A DNA stretch of 53,422 bases, taken from Roseomonas sp. (lineage in GTDB: Bacteria; Pseudomonadota; Alphaproteobacteria; Acetobacterales; Acetobacteraceae). Location of the stretch: the NCBI GenBank assembly GCA_020249435.1, contig JADCFQ010000028.1:1-53422 (forward strand), read 5' to 3'. The position numbers and the translations under genes were made by a program. This document shows, piece after piece, positions 34,520 to 44,166 of the stretch (its first letter is position 1; each line of letters begins with the position of its first letter). The notes beneath the pieces were generated by a model. That model was not told the DNA's origin. It worked only from the letters and a program-made list of their open reading frames with translations, and did not search any database.

Positions 34520-35326
34520 TCAGCGCAAAATCCCCGGATCACAGGTGACCGCGTGGTTAAGCGGCCCATGGCCGGCGCCGAAACCAGGCGCCGATGCAAT
34601 GGCCGCGCGCACATAGGCCCGGGCGCGGATCACGGAATCCCTGAGCGATAGCCCCTGCGCCAGCCCCGCCGCCACCGCACTGGCCAGCGTGCAGCCCGTG
34701 CCATGGGTATGGCGGGTCGCAATCCGCCGGTCGCGGAAGATTTCGATGCGTGTGCCGGTTGCCAGCAAATCCACCAACTCATCGCCCGGCAGATGCCCGC
34801 CCTTCAGCAGCACCGCCTTGGGCCCCAGCGCCAGCAGCGCCTTGGCCGCCTGGTGCATGGCGCCGACATCCTGGATGGCAAAGCCGCAGAGCGCCTCGGC
34901 CTCCGGCAGATTGGGCGTCAGCACGGCAGCGATGGGCAGCAGGCGGCGCTTCAAGGTCTCGGCCGCTTCCGGCACCAGCAAAGGGTGACCGCCCTTCGCC
35001 ACCATGACCGGGTCCGCCACCAAGGGCAGGCCCGGGGCGCGGGCGCTGATTTCATCGCAAACGGCGTCAATGGTGGCGCTATCGGCCAGCATCCCGGTCT
35101 TCAGCGCATCGGCACCCAGATCATCCAGCACCACCGCAATCTGCTGGCGCAGGAAATCGAGAGGCACCGGCAAAACCCCATGCACGCCAAGCGTATTCTG
35201 CGCCGTCAGCGCCGTGATCGCCGTCATGCCAAAGGCACCCAGCGCGGTTACGGCCTTGAGGTCCGCCTGAATCCCCGCGCCCCCGCCGGAATCAGACCCG
35301 GCGATGATCAGAACGCGGCCCTTCAC
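34520..35326 (-). CDS. thiD: hydroxymethylpyrimidine/phosphomethylpyrimidine kinase ThiD
   Basis: ThiD phosphorylates HMP to HMP-P and then to HMP-PP for thiamine synthesis. The 268-residue ribokinase-fold protein has [20 protein letters not shown] at the N-terminus, [29 protein letters not shown] and the C-terminal anion hole [19 protein letters not shown], all diagnostic. The start is GTG 35326, overlapping the glmM stop by GTGA, so it is coupled to glmM. No TPP riboswitch lies upstream and no other thi gene is nearby. Confidence 0.95.
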   Translation of the reverse strand: MKGRVLIIAGSDSGGGAGIQADLKAVTALGAFGMTAITALTAQNTLGVHGVLPVPLDFLRQQIAVVLDDLGADALKTGMLADSATIDAVCDEISARAPGLPLVADPVMVAKGGHPLLVPEAAETLKRRLLPIAAVLTPNLPEAEALCGFAIQDVGAMHQAAKALLALGPKAVLLKGGHLPGDELVDLLATGTRIEIFRDRRIATRHTHGTGCTLASAVAAGLAQGLSLRDSVIRARAYVRAAIASAPGFGAGHGPLNHAVTCDPGILR

Positions 35327-36690
35327 GCGGCGCGCGCCTCGGCCCGGATCAGCTCAGCCAAACGCCCGACCACGCCATCCACCAGCGCCTCTTCCTCGGC
35401 TTCCGCCATCACGCGGATCACGGGTTCGGTGCCGCTTGCGCGGATCAACACGCGCCCGCGCGCACCAAGGGCGGTTTCCTCGGCAGCGATGGCCTCGGTT
35501 ACCACGGGCTTCGCGAGCGGTGAGGCGCCGGCATAGCGCACATTCACAAGGCGCTGTGGGAGCGGCGCGAAGCAGCGCAGCACCTCACTCGCCGGGCGCT
35601 TTTCTTCGACCAGCACGGAAAGCACCTGCAGCGCGGCGATCAGCCCGTCTCCAGTAGTGCCGAAATCGGGCATGATCATATGGCCGGATTGCTCGCCGCC
35701 CAGATTGCAGCCGGTCTCCCGCATTTTCTCACCCACATAGCGGTCACCAACCGCGGTGCGGAGCAAACCAAGCCCACGCGCCGCCAGATAGCGTTCCAGC
35801 CCCATATTGGACATGACGGTGGCGACCACGGCGCCCCCGGTCAGGCGGCCCTGCGCATGCCAGGAATGAGCAATCAAGGCGAGGATCTGATCGCCATCAA
35901 TCACCTGCCCCGCCTCATCCACCAGCACCAGCCGATCGGCATCGCCATCCAAAGCAATGCCCAGATCGGCGCGGCGTTCCTGCACCAAAGTGGCTAGGGA
36001 CGCGGGCGCGGTGGAACCCACGCCCTTGTTGATGTTGAAACCATCCGGGGCGACGCCGATGGGGATCACCTCGGCGCCCAATTCCCACAGCACGGTGGGC
36101 GCCACGCGATAGCCCGCGCCATGGGCGCAATCCACCACAATGCGTAGCCCATCCAGCGTCTGCCCGCGCGGGAAGGATGCCTTGGCGGCTTCAATATAGC
36201 GGCCCGGCGCATCTTCCAGCCGGCTTGCGCGACCAAGTCGGGCAGGCGGCACCAGCGGCGCGCTGAGATCCCCGGCCATCAGCGCTTCGATGCCCGCTTC
36301 CTGGTCATCCGTCAGCTTCAGCCCATCCGGGCCAAACAGCTTGATGCCATTGTCTTCGTATGGGTTGTGGGAGGCGCTGATCATCACGCCCAAATCCGCC
36401 CGCAAGGACCGCGTGAGCAAGGCAATGGCCGGCGTTGGCAGGGGCCCGACCAGCACCACATCCATCCCTGCGCCGATGAAGCCCGCCGTCAGCGCCGGTT
36501 CCAGCATATAGCCGGAAAGCCGCGTATCCTTGCCGATCACCACGCGGTGGCGGTGATTACCGCGATTGAAGAAACTACCCGCCGCCTGGCCAAGGCGCAA
36601 AGCGGTGGCGGCATCCATGGGCGCGGCATTGGCCTTGCCGCGAATACCATCAGTGCCGAAAAGCTTACGGGTCGGGGCTGCTTCGCTCAT
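35323..36690 (-). CDS. glmM: phosphoglucosamine mutase GlmM
   Basis: GlmM converts glucosamine-6-phosphate to glucosamine-1-phosphate for UDP-GlcNAc synthesis. The 455-residue protein starts with [13 protein letters not shown]. The catalytic loop [14 protein letters not shown] holds the phosphoserine (Ser107); [13 protein letters not shown] is the Mg-binding loop; GGEQSGHMI is the sugar-binding loop; and [15 protein letters not shown] is the C-terminal phosphate site. In many alphaproteobacteria glmM follows folP directly. Here the folP-glmM link is broken by a solute-binding protein gene and a flavin monooxygenase gene. Confidence 0.97.
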   Translation of the reverse strand: MSEAAPTRKLFGTDGIRGKANAAPMDAATALRLGQAAGSFFNRGNHRHRVVIGKDTRLSGYMLEPALTAGFIGAGMDVVLVGPLPTPAIALLTRSLRADLGVMISASHNPYEDNGIKLFGPDGLKLTDDQEAGIEALMAGDLSAPLVPPARLGRASRLEDAPGRYIEAAKASFPRGQTLDGLRIVVDCAHGAGYRVAPTVLWELGAEVIPIGVAPDGFNINKGVGSTAPASLATLVQERRADLGIALDGDADRLVLVDEAGQVIDGDQILALIAHSWHAQGRLTGGAVVATVMSNMGLERYLAARGLGLLRTAVGDRYVGEKMRETGCNLGGEQSGHMIMPDFGTTGDGLIAALQVLSVLVEEKRPASEVLRCFAPLPQRLVNVRYAGASPLAKPVVTEAIAAEETALGARGRVLIRASGTEPVIRVMAEAEEEALVDGVVGRLAELIRAEARAA

Positions 36691-36722
36691 GCGCCGCTTA
36701 TAGCCCCTTGCACGCGTCAGAT

Positions 36723-36757
36723 AAAACCCGCCCGCGCCTGGAAGCCCCAGGCGCGGG
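36723..36757 (-). terminator. intrinsic terminator after the solute-binding protein gene
   Basis: A perfect 11-base-pair GC-rich stem (36731-36741 with 36747-36757, five-base loop) lies just past the solute-binding protein stop. On the minus strand it is followed by CGGGTTTTA. The U-run is short (four), so efficiency is uncertain, but position and stem strength fit a terminator separating this gene from glmM. Confidence 0.7.
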
Positions 36758-36765
36758 GCTTGGGC

Positions 36766-38370
36766 TCAGCCGCGCCGGATATTCCAGAACAGCGGCGGCT
36801 GGCCCTTCAGCATGCCCGTCAGGTTCCGGCGATAGGCGGTGGGTTGGTAGTACATGCCTGTCGGAACATAGGGCACCTCATCAAAGGCGATGCGCTGCAT
36901 CTCCTGCCCTGCTGCCGCTTCCGCCGCCGCATTGGGGGCGTTGAACCAGGCATCGCGCTGCGCTTCCAAAGCCGGGATGGTCGGCCAGCCCGGCCAGGCA
37001 TTTTCGCCATGTCCGCGGATGGAGGCGTGGCTCGCCGGGTTCCAATGGTCAATCCCGGACCAGAAGGTGAAGAAGCCGGACCAGCCGCCCTGTTCCAGCG
37101 GATTGCGGCTGGCGCGGCGGGCGACGAGCGTGCCCCAATCCGTGCTGACCAGATCCACATTGAAGCCCATGCGGGTGAACAAATCAGCGCCGACAAGCGT
37201 GGCAGCATTGATCGAAGCAAGGTCAGTCGCGTTCAGCAGCACCAGGCGCTGGCCCATAGCGCCCGCGGCCTGCAATTCGGCGCGTGCGGCCTGGAGGTTC
37301 TTGCGCAGGCGATCCATGCCGATATTGCTCGCCATCGGGCTTTCCGGCGCGAAATAGCCAATGCCTTCGCGGCGAAGATCAGCGCGGCCTTCAACGCCCG
37401 AGGTGCCGATCACTGCGGTCATGAAATCAATCTGATTGATCGCGGTCAGCACGGCGCGGCGCACGGCTGGGTTGTTGAAGGGCGCTGCCGTATGATTGGG
37501 GCGGAAAATGCCAATCAGCCCAGTGTCATTGATGATATCAACTTTGATATTCCGCGCCGCCGCACCACGTTGAAACAGCGGGAACAAATCGGCGGTCGGC
37601 TGTTCCCACCAATCAATCTCACCTGATTGCAGCGCGGCGGAGGCCGTGCTGGCATCCGGAATGATCCGCCATTCCACGCGATCAAAATGCGTCACCTTGC
37701 CGCCGGCGGTCATGGAAGGCGCTTCCTGGCGCGGCACGTAATCCGCATTGCGCGCATAGGCGAGCATGGAGCCCGGCACCCACTCATTCTGGATGAAGCG
37801 ATACGGCCCGCTGCCGACGGCTTCCGTGATATTCGTGAAGGGATCAACATTCGCGAGCCGTTCCGGCATGATGAAAAGGCAGCTTGTGGTGACCTTCGCC
37901 AGGCAATCGAGCATTTTCGGGAAGGGTGCGTTCAGGCGAATTTCAAACACGCGGTCGCTGACTTCGACCATATCGGCCACGCGCGCCAGCAGCACCTGAC
38001 CAAAGGCATCACGCCGGCCCCAGCGCCGGATGGAGGCGATGCAATCCCGCCCCCGCACCGGCGTATTGTCGTGGAACTTCAGCCCCTCACGCAGCGTAAA
38101 ACGCCAGGTCTTGCCGTCATTCTCGACAACATGGCCTTCGACCATTTGCGGGCGCGGCTGGAACTTGTCGTCCATGCCGTAGAGTTGATCATAGACCAGG
38201 AAGGCGTGGTCGCGGGCGACGAAGGCAGTATTGGTGAAGGGGTCAATATTCGGCAGATTGGCGTGCGGTACGTAGCGCAGCACGCGCGGTGCTTGCGCGA
38301 TGGCCGGCGCGCCGATGGACGCAAAGGGGAGCGCTGCCGCGCCGCCGAGCAGGTGTCGTCTTTGAAGCAT
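36766..38370 (-). CDS. ABC transporter solute-binding protein, family 5 (peptide/nickel/opine type)
   Basis: This 534-residue periplasmic binding protein carries a twin-arginine-like leader (LQRRHLLGGAAALPFASIGAPAIAQA). The SBP_bac_5 pattern is clear: DPFTNTAFVARDHAFLVYDQLYGMD, MVEGHVVENDGKTWRFTLREGLKFHDNTPV and DCIASIRRW. It presumably delivers an oligopeptide or similar small solute to a DppBCDF-like permease, but no permease or ATPase gene is adjacent, so it is an orphan component here. GGGAGA lies upstream of ATG 38370. The gap 38371-38472 shows nothing further. Confidence 0.9.
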   Translation of the reverse strand: MLQRRHLLGGAAALPFASIGAPAIAQAPRVLRYVPHANLPNIDPFTNTAFVARDHAFLVYDQLYGMDDKFQPRPQMVEGHVVENDGKTWRFTLREGLKFHDNTPVRGRDCIASIRRWGRRDAFGQVLLARVADMVEVSDRVFEIRLNAPFPKMLDCLAKVTTSCLFIMPERLANVDPFTNITEAVGSGPYRFIQNEWVPGSMLAYARNADYVPRQEAPSMTAGGKVTHFDRVEWRIIPDASTASAALQSGEIDWWEQPTADLFPLFQRGAAARNIKVDIINDTGLIGIFRPNHTAAPFNNPAVRRAVLTAINQIDFMTAVIGTSGVEGRADLRREGIGYFAPESPMASNIGMDRLRKNLQAARAELQAAGAMGQRLVLLNATDLASINAATLVGADLFTRMGFNVDLVSTDWGTLVARRASRNPLEQGGWSGFFTFWSGIDHWNPASHASIRGHGENAWPGWPTIPALEAQRDAWFNAPNAAAEAAAGQEMQRIAFDEVPYVPTGMYYQPTAYRRNLTGMLKGQPPLFWNIRRG

Positions 38371-38472
38371 GTCATTCTCCCATTGTGGTGCGGCGAAGCC
38401 TATCGCCCTTGGTTCTGGGGGAGTTTAGTGTGAAACCTTTGGTTGATTCAATGATTTGCAAAAGCCTTGGTC

Positions 38473-39786
38473 TCAAAAAAACTGGTTCCCCGGCCTGGGC
38501 AGCCCCAGATGTTCCCGCAATGTCGTCCCGGCATATTCCTTCCGGAAAATCCCGCGCCGTTGCAGTTCCGGCACCACCAGCCGCGCGAAATCCTCAACCC
38601 CGCCCGGGATGGTTGGGAACATGATGTTGAAGCCGTCACAGGCTTCGGCCTCCAGCCAGTGCTGCATTTCATCGGCGATGGTCTTGGCGCTGCCGGTGAA
38701 GGATAGGCCGCCATAGCCGCCGAGGGCCACGGCCAATTGCCGCACGGTCAGCTTGTCGCGCTGGGCGCGTTCCAGCACGCGTTGGCGGCCGCTTTGGCTT
38801 TGATTGGTCTCGGGGATGTCGGGGAGCGGCGCGTCCAGGTCGAAGGCGCGCGCGTCGGTGCCGAGTGCGATGGAAAGCGCGCCCATGCCGCTATCGGGAT
38901 GGACCAAACTGTCCAATAGCGCGCGCTTTTCGCGGGCGGCTTCGTCTGTTTCGGCAACCGTTACCAGCGCACCGGGCAGGATTTTGATCAGGTTCGGGTC
39001 GCGCCCTGCCTGGGCGGCGCGGGATTTGATATCGGCGTAATAGGCGCGCGCATCGGCAATCGGCCCGCCAGCGGCGAAGATCATTTCTGCCACCTCGGCG
39101 GCCAATTGCCGGCCTGAATCGGAAGCGCCTGCCTGTACAATCACGGGCCAGCCTTGTACCGGGCGCGCAATGTTCAAGGGCCCGGCGATGGAGAGGTATT
39201 TGCCCTCATGATTCAGTTTATGCATCCGCGCGGGGTCCCAGAAGATGCCGCTTTCCTTGTCTCGGATGAAGGCATCTTCGGCGAAACTATCCCAAAGCCC
39301 CGTGACCACATCATGGAATTCACGCGCGCGCGCATAGCGTTCCGCGTGATCCATATGTTCGGTCATGCCGAAATTGCGCGCCGCATCGGGGTTGGAGGTG
39401 GTGACGATATTCCACCCCGCGCGCCCACCGCTGATGTGATCAAGTGAGGCAAAGCGCCGCGCGATATGATAGGGCGCGTCATAGGTGGTGGAGGCGGTGG
39501 CAATCAGCCCGATCCGTTCCGTTACCATCGCGAGTGCCGATAACAGCGTGAAGGGCTCGAAAGAAGTCACGGTGCCGCTGCGCTTCAGGGCTTCGATCGG
39601 CATATTCAGCACGGCCAGATGATCGGCCATGAAGAAGGCGTCAAACTTGCCCCGTTCCAGGGTTTGGATGCAGTGCACCAGGTGCTTGAGGCTGAAATTC
39701 GCCTCGGGCGCTGAGTGAGGGTGGCGCCACCAGGCAGTGTGGATGCTGACGGGGCGCATGAAGGCGCCAAGGTGCATGTGCTTCAT
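38473..39786 (-). CDS. flavin-dependent monooxygenase, NtaA/SnaA/DszA type (LLM class)
   Basis: The 437-residue luciferase-like TIM-barrel protein has FFMADHLAVLNMP, FEPFTLLSALAMVTERIGLIATASTTYDAPYHIARRFASLDHISGGRAGWNIVTTSNPDAARNFG in separate blocks, VIVQAGASDSGRQLAAEVAEMIF and a C-terminal NIMFP/GGVEDF. This subgroup oxidises chelators, alkanesulfonates, dimethyl sulfide or dibenzothiophene sulfone using FMNH2 from a separate reductase; no reductase is visible here. Proximity to an orphan solute-binding protein hints at a shared substrate, but that is inference. The downstream end of folP is on its 5' side, ten bases away. Confidence 0.9.
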   Translation of the reverse strand: MKHMHLGAFMRPVSIHTAWWRHPHSAPEANFSLKHLVHCIQTLERGKFDAFFMADHLAVLNMPIEALKRSGTVTSFEPFTLLSALAMVTERIGLIATASTTYDAPYHIARRFASLDHISGGRAGWNIVTTSNPDAARNFGMTEHMDHAERYARAREFHDVVTGLWDSFAEDAFIRDKESGIFWDPARMHKLNHEGKYLSIAGPLNIARPVQGWPVIVQAGASDSGRQLAAEVAEMIFAAGGPIADARAYYADIKSRAAQAGRDPNLIKILPGALVTVAETDEAAREKRALLDSLVHPDSGMGALSIALGTDARAFDLDAPLPDIPETNQSQSGRQRVLERAQRDKLTVRQLAVALGGYGGLSFTGSAKTIADEMQHWLEAEACDGFNIMFPTIPGGVEDFARLVVPELQRRGIFRKEYAGTTLREHLGLPRPGNQFF

Positions 39787-39795
39787 GGGTGAGAT

Positions 39796-40842
39796 TCATC
39801 GGCCCGCGCTGCCATTCGCGCAAGCCTGCCAGACAGCGAGTGCCTGGATGGTTTCTGCCACATCATGCACGCGCAGAATGGCGGCACCCCGCGCTGCCCC
39901 CGCAAGCGCCACGGCGATGCTGCCGGCGAGCCGCGCTTCGGCCTGCTCCACCCCCGATAACGTGCCGATGAAGCGCTTGCGCGATGCGCCGAGCATGATC
40001 GGGCAGCCAATCCCTGCCAGGATCGGCAAGGCTTCGATCAAGGCGAGGTTATGCGCCATGGTCTTGCCAAAGCCGATGCCGGGATCAATCGCGATCCGCC
40101 CGCGCGCAATGCCGAGCGCTTCAAGTGTCGCCACCCGGTCGCGGAGAAAACGCGCCACATCCAAGACCACATCGGCGTATTCGGCCTTGGCCTGCATCTC
40201 GCGCGGGTCGGTGCCCGGCATATGCATCAGCACCACCGGTGTTTGGGTGCGCGCCAGCAAATCCACCGCCGCCGGATCGTGACGGAGCGCGGTGACGTCA
40301 TTGACGATCTCGGCACCGGCTTCGAGTGCGGCCTGCATGGTCGCGGCGTGGTGTGTGTCTATGCTGACCGGCGCGGCCTTGGCCAATTCCCGCACCACTG
40401 GAATGATTCGGGCGATTTCGGTTTCAGGTAATACCGGCTCCGCCCCGGGGCGCGTGGATTCACCACCAATATCCAGGATATCCGCGCCTGCTTCCAACAT
40501 GGCATGGCCTGCGGCAATCGCCGCGCTGGGATCAAAATGCCGCCCACCATCGGAAAAACTATCGGGCGTGATGTTCAGAATGCCCATGACCAAAGGGCGG
40601 GCGGAAACCAGGCCGGCGAAGGGCAAAGGCCGCGCAGTAATGGCCTCGATCTCGTCGCCCCAATCTTCCGGCAGGGCTGCCACGGGCAGGGTCGCAACCT
40701 CTCGCCCATCCTCGATCAACCGCGCCAAGGAAAAGGCCAGATCGCCGCCTTGTAAGGGTAGCGCCTGGCCTTCACCAATGGCCCGAAATGCGGCTGGGCC
40801 TGACAACAGGCCCAGCGGATGCAGCCAACGATCAGATGCCAC
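39796..40842 (-). CDS. folP: dihydropteroate synthase FolP
   Basis: FolP condenses pABA with dihydropterin diphosphate, the sulfonamide target. The 348-residue protein has about 80 N-terminal residues before the catalytic barrel, an extension seen in several alphaproteobacteria. MGILNITPDSFSDGGRHFD is the first signature, DIGGESTRPGAEPV the second, and VSIDTHHA and NDVTAL follow. The C-terminus reads MLGASRKRFIGTLSG, as expected. The start is GTG 40842, three bases after the ftsH stop, so it is probably co-transcribed and coupled with ftsH. Confidence 0.95.
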   Translation of the reverse strand: MASDRWLHPLGLLSGPAAFRAIGEGQALPLQGGDLAFSLARLIEDGREVATLPVAALPEDWGDEIEAITARPLPFAGLVSARPLVMGILNITPDSFSDGGRHFDPSAAIAAGHAMLEAGADILDIGGESTRPGAEPVLPETEIARIIPVVRELAKAAPVSIDTHHAATMQAALEAGAEIVNDVTALRHDPAAVDLLARTQTPVVLMHMPGTDPREMQAKAEYADVVLDVARFLRDRVATLEALGIARGRIAIDPGIGFGKTMAHNLALIEALPILAGIGCPIMLGASRKRFIGTLSGVEQAEARLAGSIAVALAGAARGAAILRVHDVAETIQALAVWQACANGSAGR

Positions 40843-40845
40843 GGT

Positions 40846-42768
40846 TCAGGTGGCAGGCGCCGCGCCTGGGGAAAGCCCACCGGGGCGCATGCTCGGCCTT
40901 CCCGCTGTGGGCACGCTGCCGCGGCCCTGGTTCACCGGCTCATCCGGGCGATTGCGCACCACGGGTTCGCCATTGATCACCTGACGGATTTCATCGCCGC
41001 TCAGCGTTTCATGCTCCAGCAAACCCTTCGCCAGCAAATGGAGTTCATCCATCTTCTCGGTCAGGATTTTTGTCGCCCGGGCATAGGCGCCATCAATGAT
41101 GCCGCGGATTTCGCCATCAATCATGCGCGCGGTTTCTTCCGAGACATTCTTGGTCTGTGTCACGGAATGGCCGAGGAACACTTCCTGGCTATTGTCGCCA
41201 TAGGCGATCATGCCGAGCTTTTCACTCATGCCCCATTCGGTCACCATCATGCGCGCCTGATTGGTCGCCATTTTGATGTCGCCGGACGCGCCATTGCTGA
41301 CCTTATCAGCGCCGAAAATCAGTTCTTCCGCCACACGCCCACCCATCGCCATGGCGAGTTCCGCCTTGAGCTTGGATTTGTGCTTGGAATACCGATCCCC
41401 TTCCGGGAGAGACATGACCAAACCAAGCGCGCGGCCACGCGGAATGATGGTCGCCTTATGCACCGGGTCGCATTCCGGTTCATTCATGGCAACCAGAGCA
41501 TGGCCCGCTTCGTGATAGGCCGTCATGCGTTTTTCGGCTTCAGACATGACAAGGCTGCGCCGCTCCGCGCCCATCAGTACCTTGTCCTTAGCGGCTTCGA
41601 ATTCAGCCATGCCAACGGTGCGCCGACCCGTGCGCGCCGCGAGCAAGGCAGCTTCGTTGACAAGATTCGCCAGATCAGCACCCGAAAAACCAGGCGTGCC
41701 ACGCGCAATCACCTTGGGGTCCACATCGGAGGCGAGCGGCACCTTGCGCATATGCACGCGCAGGATCTTCTCGCGCCCATTCACATCCGGATTGGGCACC
41801 ACAACCTGACGGTCGAAACGGCCCGGGCGCAGCAGCGCAGGGTCAAGCACATCCGGGCGGTTGGTCGCGGCAATCAGGATCACACCCTCATTGCTTTCAA
41901 ACCCGTCCATTTCAACGAGCATCTGATTGAGCGTCTGTTCGCGTTCATCATTGCCGCCGCCAAGCCCGGCGCCGCGATGGCGCCCGACCGCGTCAATTTC
42001 GTCAATGAAGATGATGCAAGGCGCGTTCTTCTTGCCCTGTTCGAACATGTCACGCACGCGCGATGCACCAACACCCACGAACATTTCGACGAAATCCGAA
42101 CCGGAAATCGTGAAAAAGGGCACATTCGCCTCACCGGCGATGGACCGTGCCAACAAGGTCTTGCCGGTGCCAGGGGGGCCCACCAGCAACACGCCCTTCG
42201 GGATCTTGCCGCCCAGGCGCTGGAATTTCTGCGGATCGCGCAGGAATTCGACAATTTCCTCAAGCTCCGCCTTGGCTTCGTCAATGCCGGCGACATCATC
42301 AAAGGTCACACGGCCCTGCTTTTCGGTGAGCAGCTTGGCGCGGGATTTGCCAAAACCCATCGCGCGCCCGCCGCCGCCCTGCATCTGGCGCATGAAGAAA
42401 ATCCAGACGCCAATCAGCAGCAACATCGGAAACCAGGAAGCGAGGTAATGCAGCAGCGGATTGACCTCGGCTTCTTCAGGGCGGGCCACCACGCGCACGC
42501 CCTTTTCCGTCAGGCGCGAAATCAGCGCCGGGTCTTCCGGGGTATAGGTCGAAAATTGGCGGCCATCGCTCAGCTGGCCGGTCAGGGTGCGGCCCTGGAT
42601 GGTGACATCGCGCACATGGCCGGCCTGCACCTCATTCAAAAAATCGGAATAGGCGACTTGAGAGGTGCCAGGGCGGCTGGAGCCGCTCGGTTGGAACAGG
42701 TTGAACAGGGCCACCAGCAGCAGCGCCACGATCACCCATAAAGCCATGTTTCGGCTGAAATTATTCAC
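40846..42768 (-). CDS. ftsH: ATP-dependent zinc metalloprotease FtsH
   Basis: FtsH is a membrane-anchored AAA+ protease that degrades misassembled membrane proteins and regulators such as RpoH. Of 640 residues, the membrane segments are about 8-25 and 112-127, flanking a periplasmic domain. Walker A is GPPGTGKT (197-204), Walker B is [12 protein letters not shown], the second region of homology is around [20 protein letters not shown], and the zinc site is HEAGH (419-423). The C-terminal tail is rich in Pro/Gly. The start is GTG 42768, with GAAGGG upstream. The 120 bases upstream (42769-42888) should contain its promoter; I see no convincing heat-shock consensus. Confidence 0.97.
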   Translation of the reverse strand: MNNFSRNMALWVIVALLLVALFNLFQPSGSSRPGTSQVAYSDFLNEVQAGHVRDVTIQGRTLTGQLSDGRQFSTYTPEDPALISRLTEKGVRVVARPEEAEVNPLLHYLASWFPMLLLIGVWIFFMRQMQGGGGRAMGFGKSRAKLLTEKQGRVTFDDVAGIDEAKAELEEIVEFLRDPQKFQRLGGKIPKGVLLVGPPGTGKTLLARSIAGEANVPFFTISGSDFVEMFVGVGASRVRDMFEQGKKNAPCIIFIDEIDAVGRHRGAGLGGGNDEREQTLNQMLVEMDGFESNEGVILIAATNRPDVLDPALLRPGRFDRQVVVPNPDVNGREKILRVHMRKVPLASDVDPKVIARGTPGFSGADLANLVNEAALLAARTGRRTVGMAEFEAAKDKVLMGAERRSLVMSEAEKRMTAYHEAGHALVAMNEPECDPVHKATIIPRGRALGLVMSLPEGDRYSKHKSKLKAELAMAMGGRVAEELIFGADKVSNGASGDIKMATNQARMMVTEWGMSEKLGMIAYGDNSQEVFLGHSVTQTKNVSEETARMIDGEIRGIIDGAYARATKILTEKMDELHLLAKGLLEHETLSGDEIRQVINGEPVVRNRPDEPVNQGRGSVPTAGRPSMRPGGLSPGAAPAT

Positions 42769-42888
42769 CGCAACCCTTCCATCTTCAGGAGCATGATGGC
42801 GTCATCCGCCGCCCGCTACCAGCATACATAGTGAGGCTTCACGCATCTTGAATGACCCGCGCGAAATCTTCCAGCCGCAAAAGCGTGA

Positions 42889-44094
42889 TCAGCCCGGCGG
42901 CAGGCCGCCACCCCTTGGGGCAAAGACCAGGCGCCAAGCCGAAGCTTCCACCCCATCAGCATAGAACAGGCCGGGCAGGACTGCCAGCTTTCCCTTTTCA
43001 TCCCAAAGCGCTGGCAGGGCACGAAGCGCGGCCAGCGGCGTTTTGGTCTGCTGCCGGAAGGCCGCCGCCGCCGCCCCCAGGGCCGCGCAGGTCCAGCTTG
43101 GCCGCGCCGGGCCGGTCACCCGAAACCGCCCATCCCACAAAAAGGGTGGCGTGAGCGGCTGGGCCGGCGCAACCATGCCAGGGTCGCGCACCAGCAAAAG
43201 ACGCCCACCGGCGCCCGGGCGGACCCAAGCCCCGGCAAGGCTGCCGCCACCGCGCGCCAGCAGCGCTGATGTAGCCTCAATGGGGACAGGCCAAGCGGCC
43301 CCGCCGATCAAGCCGATCAGGTGGGCCAAAGCGGCAGCGCCCAGGGCATCGCTGCCAAGCGCCTTGGGCTCCACCCAGGCATAGGCTTCCGGGTGGATCT
43401 CTGCGGCCGCCGCCAGCCGGCCCAGCAGCGCGGCTTCCTGCCGGGTGCGCCGCAGCGCGAAAGCCGCTGCCGCTTCGGCCAGCGCCTGCACCCCCCCGCC
43501 TTCTCCGCCAGGGTCGGCCAGGGCCTGGCGCAGCCGGATACGGGCAAAGCGCGGATTGCCATTGGAAGGATCGCGTATGGGGGAGATGCCGGCGGCGGCC
43601 ACCACCGCTTCCAGCCGGGCAGGCGCAAAGCCCAGAAGCGGGCGCAGGATCAGGCAATCGGGCGCCACGCGGAGCGCCGCCATGGCAGCCAAGCCCGCCG
43701 CGCCACTGCCGCGCAAGGCCCGAAAGACCAGGGTTTCCGCCTGATCGCCGCGATGATGACCGAGCAGCAGCCAGGGGCAGCCATGGCGCGCGGCGGCCTC
43801 GGTCAACGCCGCCAGCCGCGCCATTCGGGCGCGTTCCTGCATCCGCGCGCCATTTGGCAGACCCAGCCGCAGGCACTCTGCCGTGATACCGGCGCCGGAC
43901 AGAAGGCCCATGACATGATCAGCCTCGGCCCCGCTTTCCGGCCTCAGCCCATGATCCGCGACCAGCGCCACCACCCGCCCGCCCCACGCCGCCGCCCAAT
44001 CCCGCGCCAGCAAGGCAGCCGCTAGGCTATGCGGCCCGCCCGAGACCGCGACGGCAAGCGATGGCGCCGCGCCAAATGGCCCAAGCGACGCCAT
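42889..44094 (-). CDS. tilS: tRNA(Ile)-lysidine synthase TilS with a variant PP-loop
   Basis: TilS ligates lysine to C34 of tRNA-Ile(CAU), changing its decoding from AUG to AUA; it is normally essential. The protein has LGPFGAAPSLAVAVSGGPHSLAAALLA at its N-terminus, VADHGLRPES, LGHHRGDQAETL and RPLLGFAPARLEAV, all diagnostic of the TilS N-terminal catalytic domain. The PP-loop reads SGGPHS (His22) where the family consensus is SGGxDS. The frame continues upstream with residues resembling family N-termini (HPVSRAEFAEAM), so true translation may begin at a non-ATG codon such as CTG 44133. Length from ATG 44094 is 401 residues. It sits between cpoB and ftsH as in many alphaproteobacteria. Confidence 0.88.
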   Translation of the reverse strand: MASLGPFGAAPSLAVAVSGGPHSLAAALLARDWAAAWGGRVVALVADHGLRPESGAEADHVMGLLSGAGITAECLRLGLPNGARMQERARMARLAALTEAAARHGCPWLLLGHHRGDQAETLVFRALRGSGAAGLAAMAALRVAPDCLILRPLLGFAPARLEAVVAAAGISPIRDPSNGNPRFARIRLRQALADPGGEGGGVQALAEAAAAFALRRTRQEAALLGRLAAAAEIHPEAYAWVEPKALGSDALGAAALAHLIGLIGGAAWPVPIEATSALLARGGGSLAGAWVRPGAGGRLLLVRDPGMVAPAQPLTPPFLWDGRFRVTGPARPSWTCAALGAAAAAFRQQTKTPLAALRALPALWDEKGKLAVLPGLFYADGVEASAWRLVFAPRGGGLPPG

Positions 44095-44166
44095 GGCCTC
44101 GGCGAATTCGGCGCGGCTGACCGGGTGGCTCAGCGCAGGAAGCTGGCTATCCCCATGGGGCTTATC

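Noticed and set aside
40819-42741. Plus-strand open frame of 640 codons opposite ftsH
   Set aside because: It mirrors ftsH codon by codon and has no recognisable domain or ribosome-binding site.
42769-42888. Heat-shock (RpoH) promoter of ftsH
   Set aside because: A CTATGTA box is present on the minus strand but no CTTG element lies at the required spacing.
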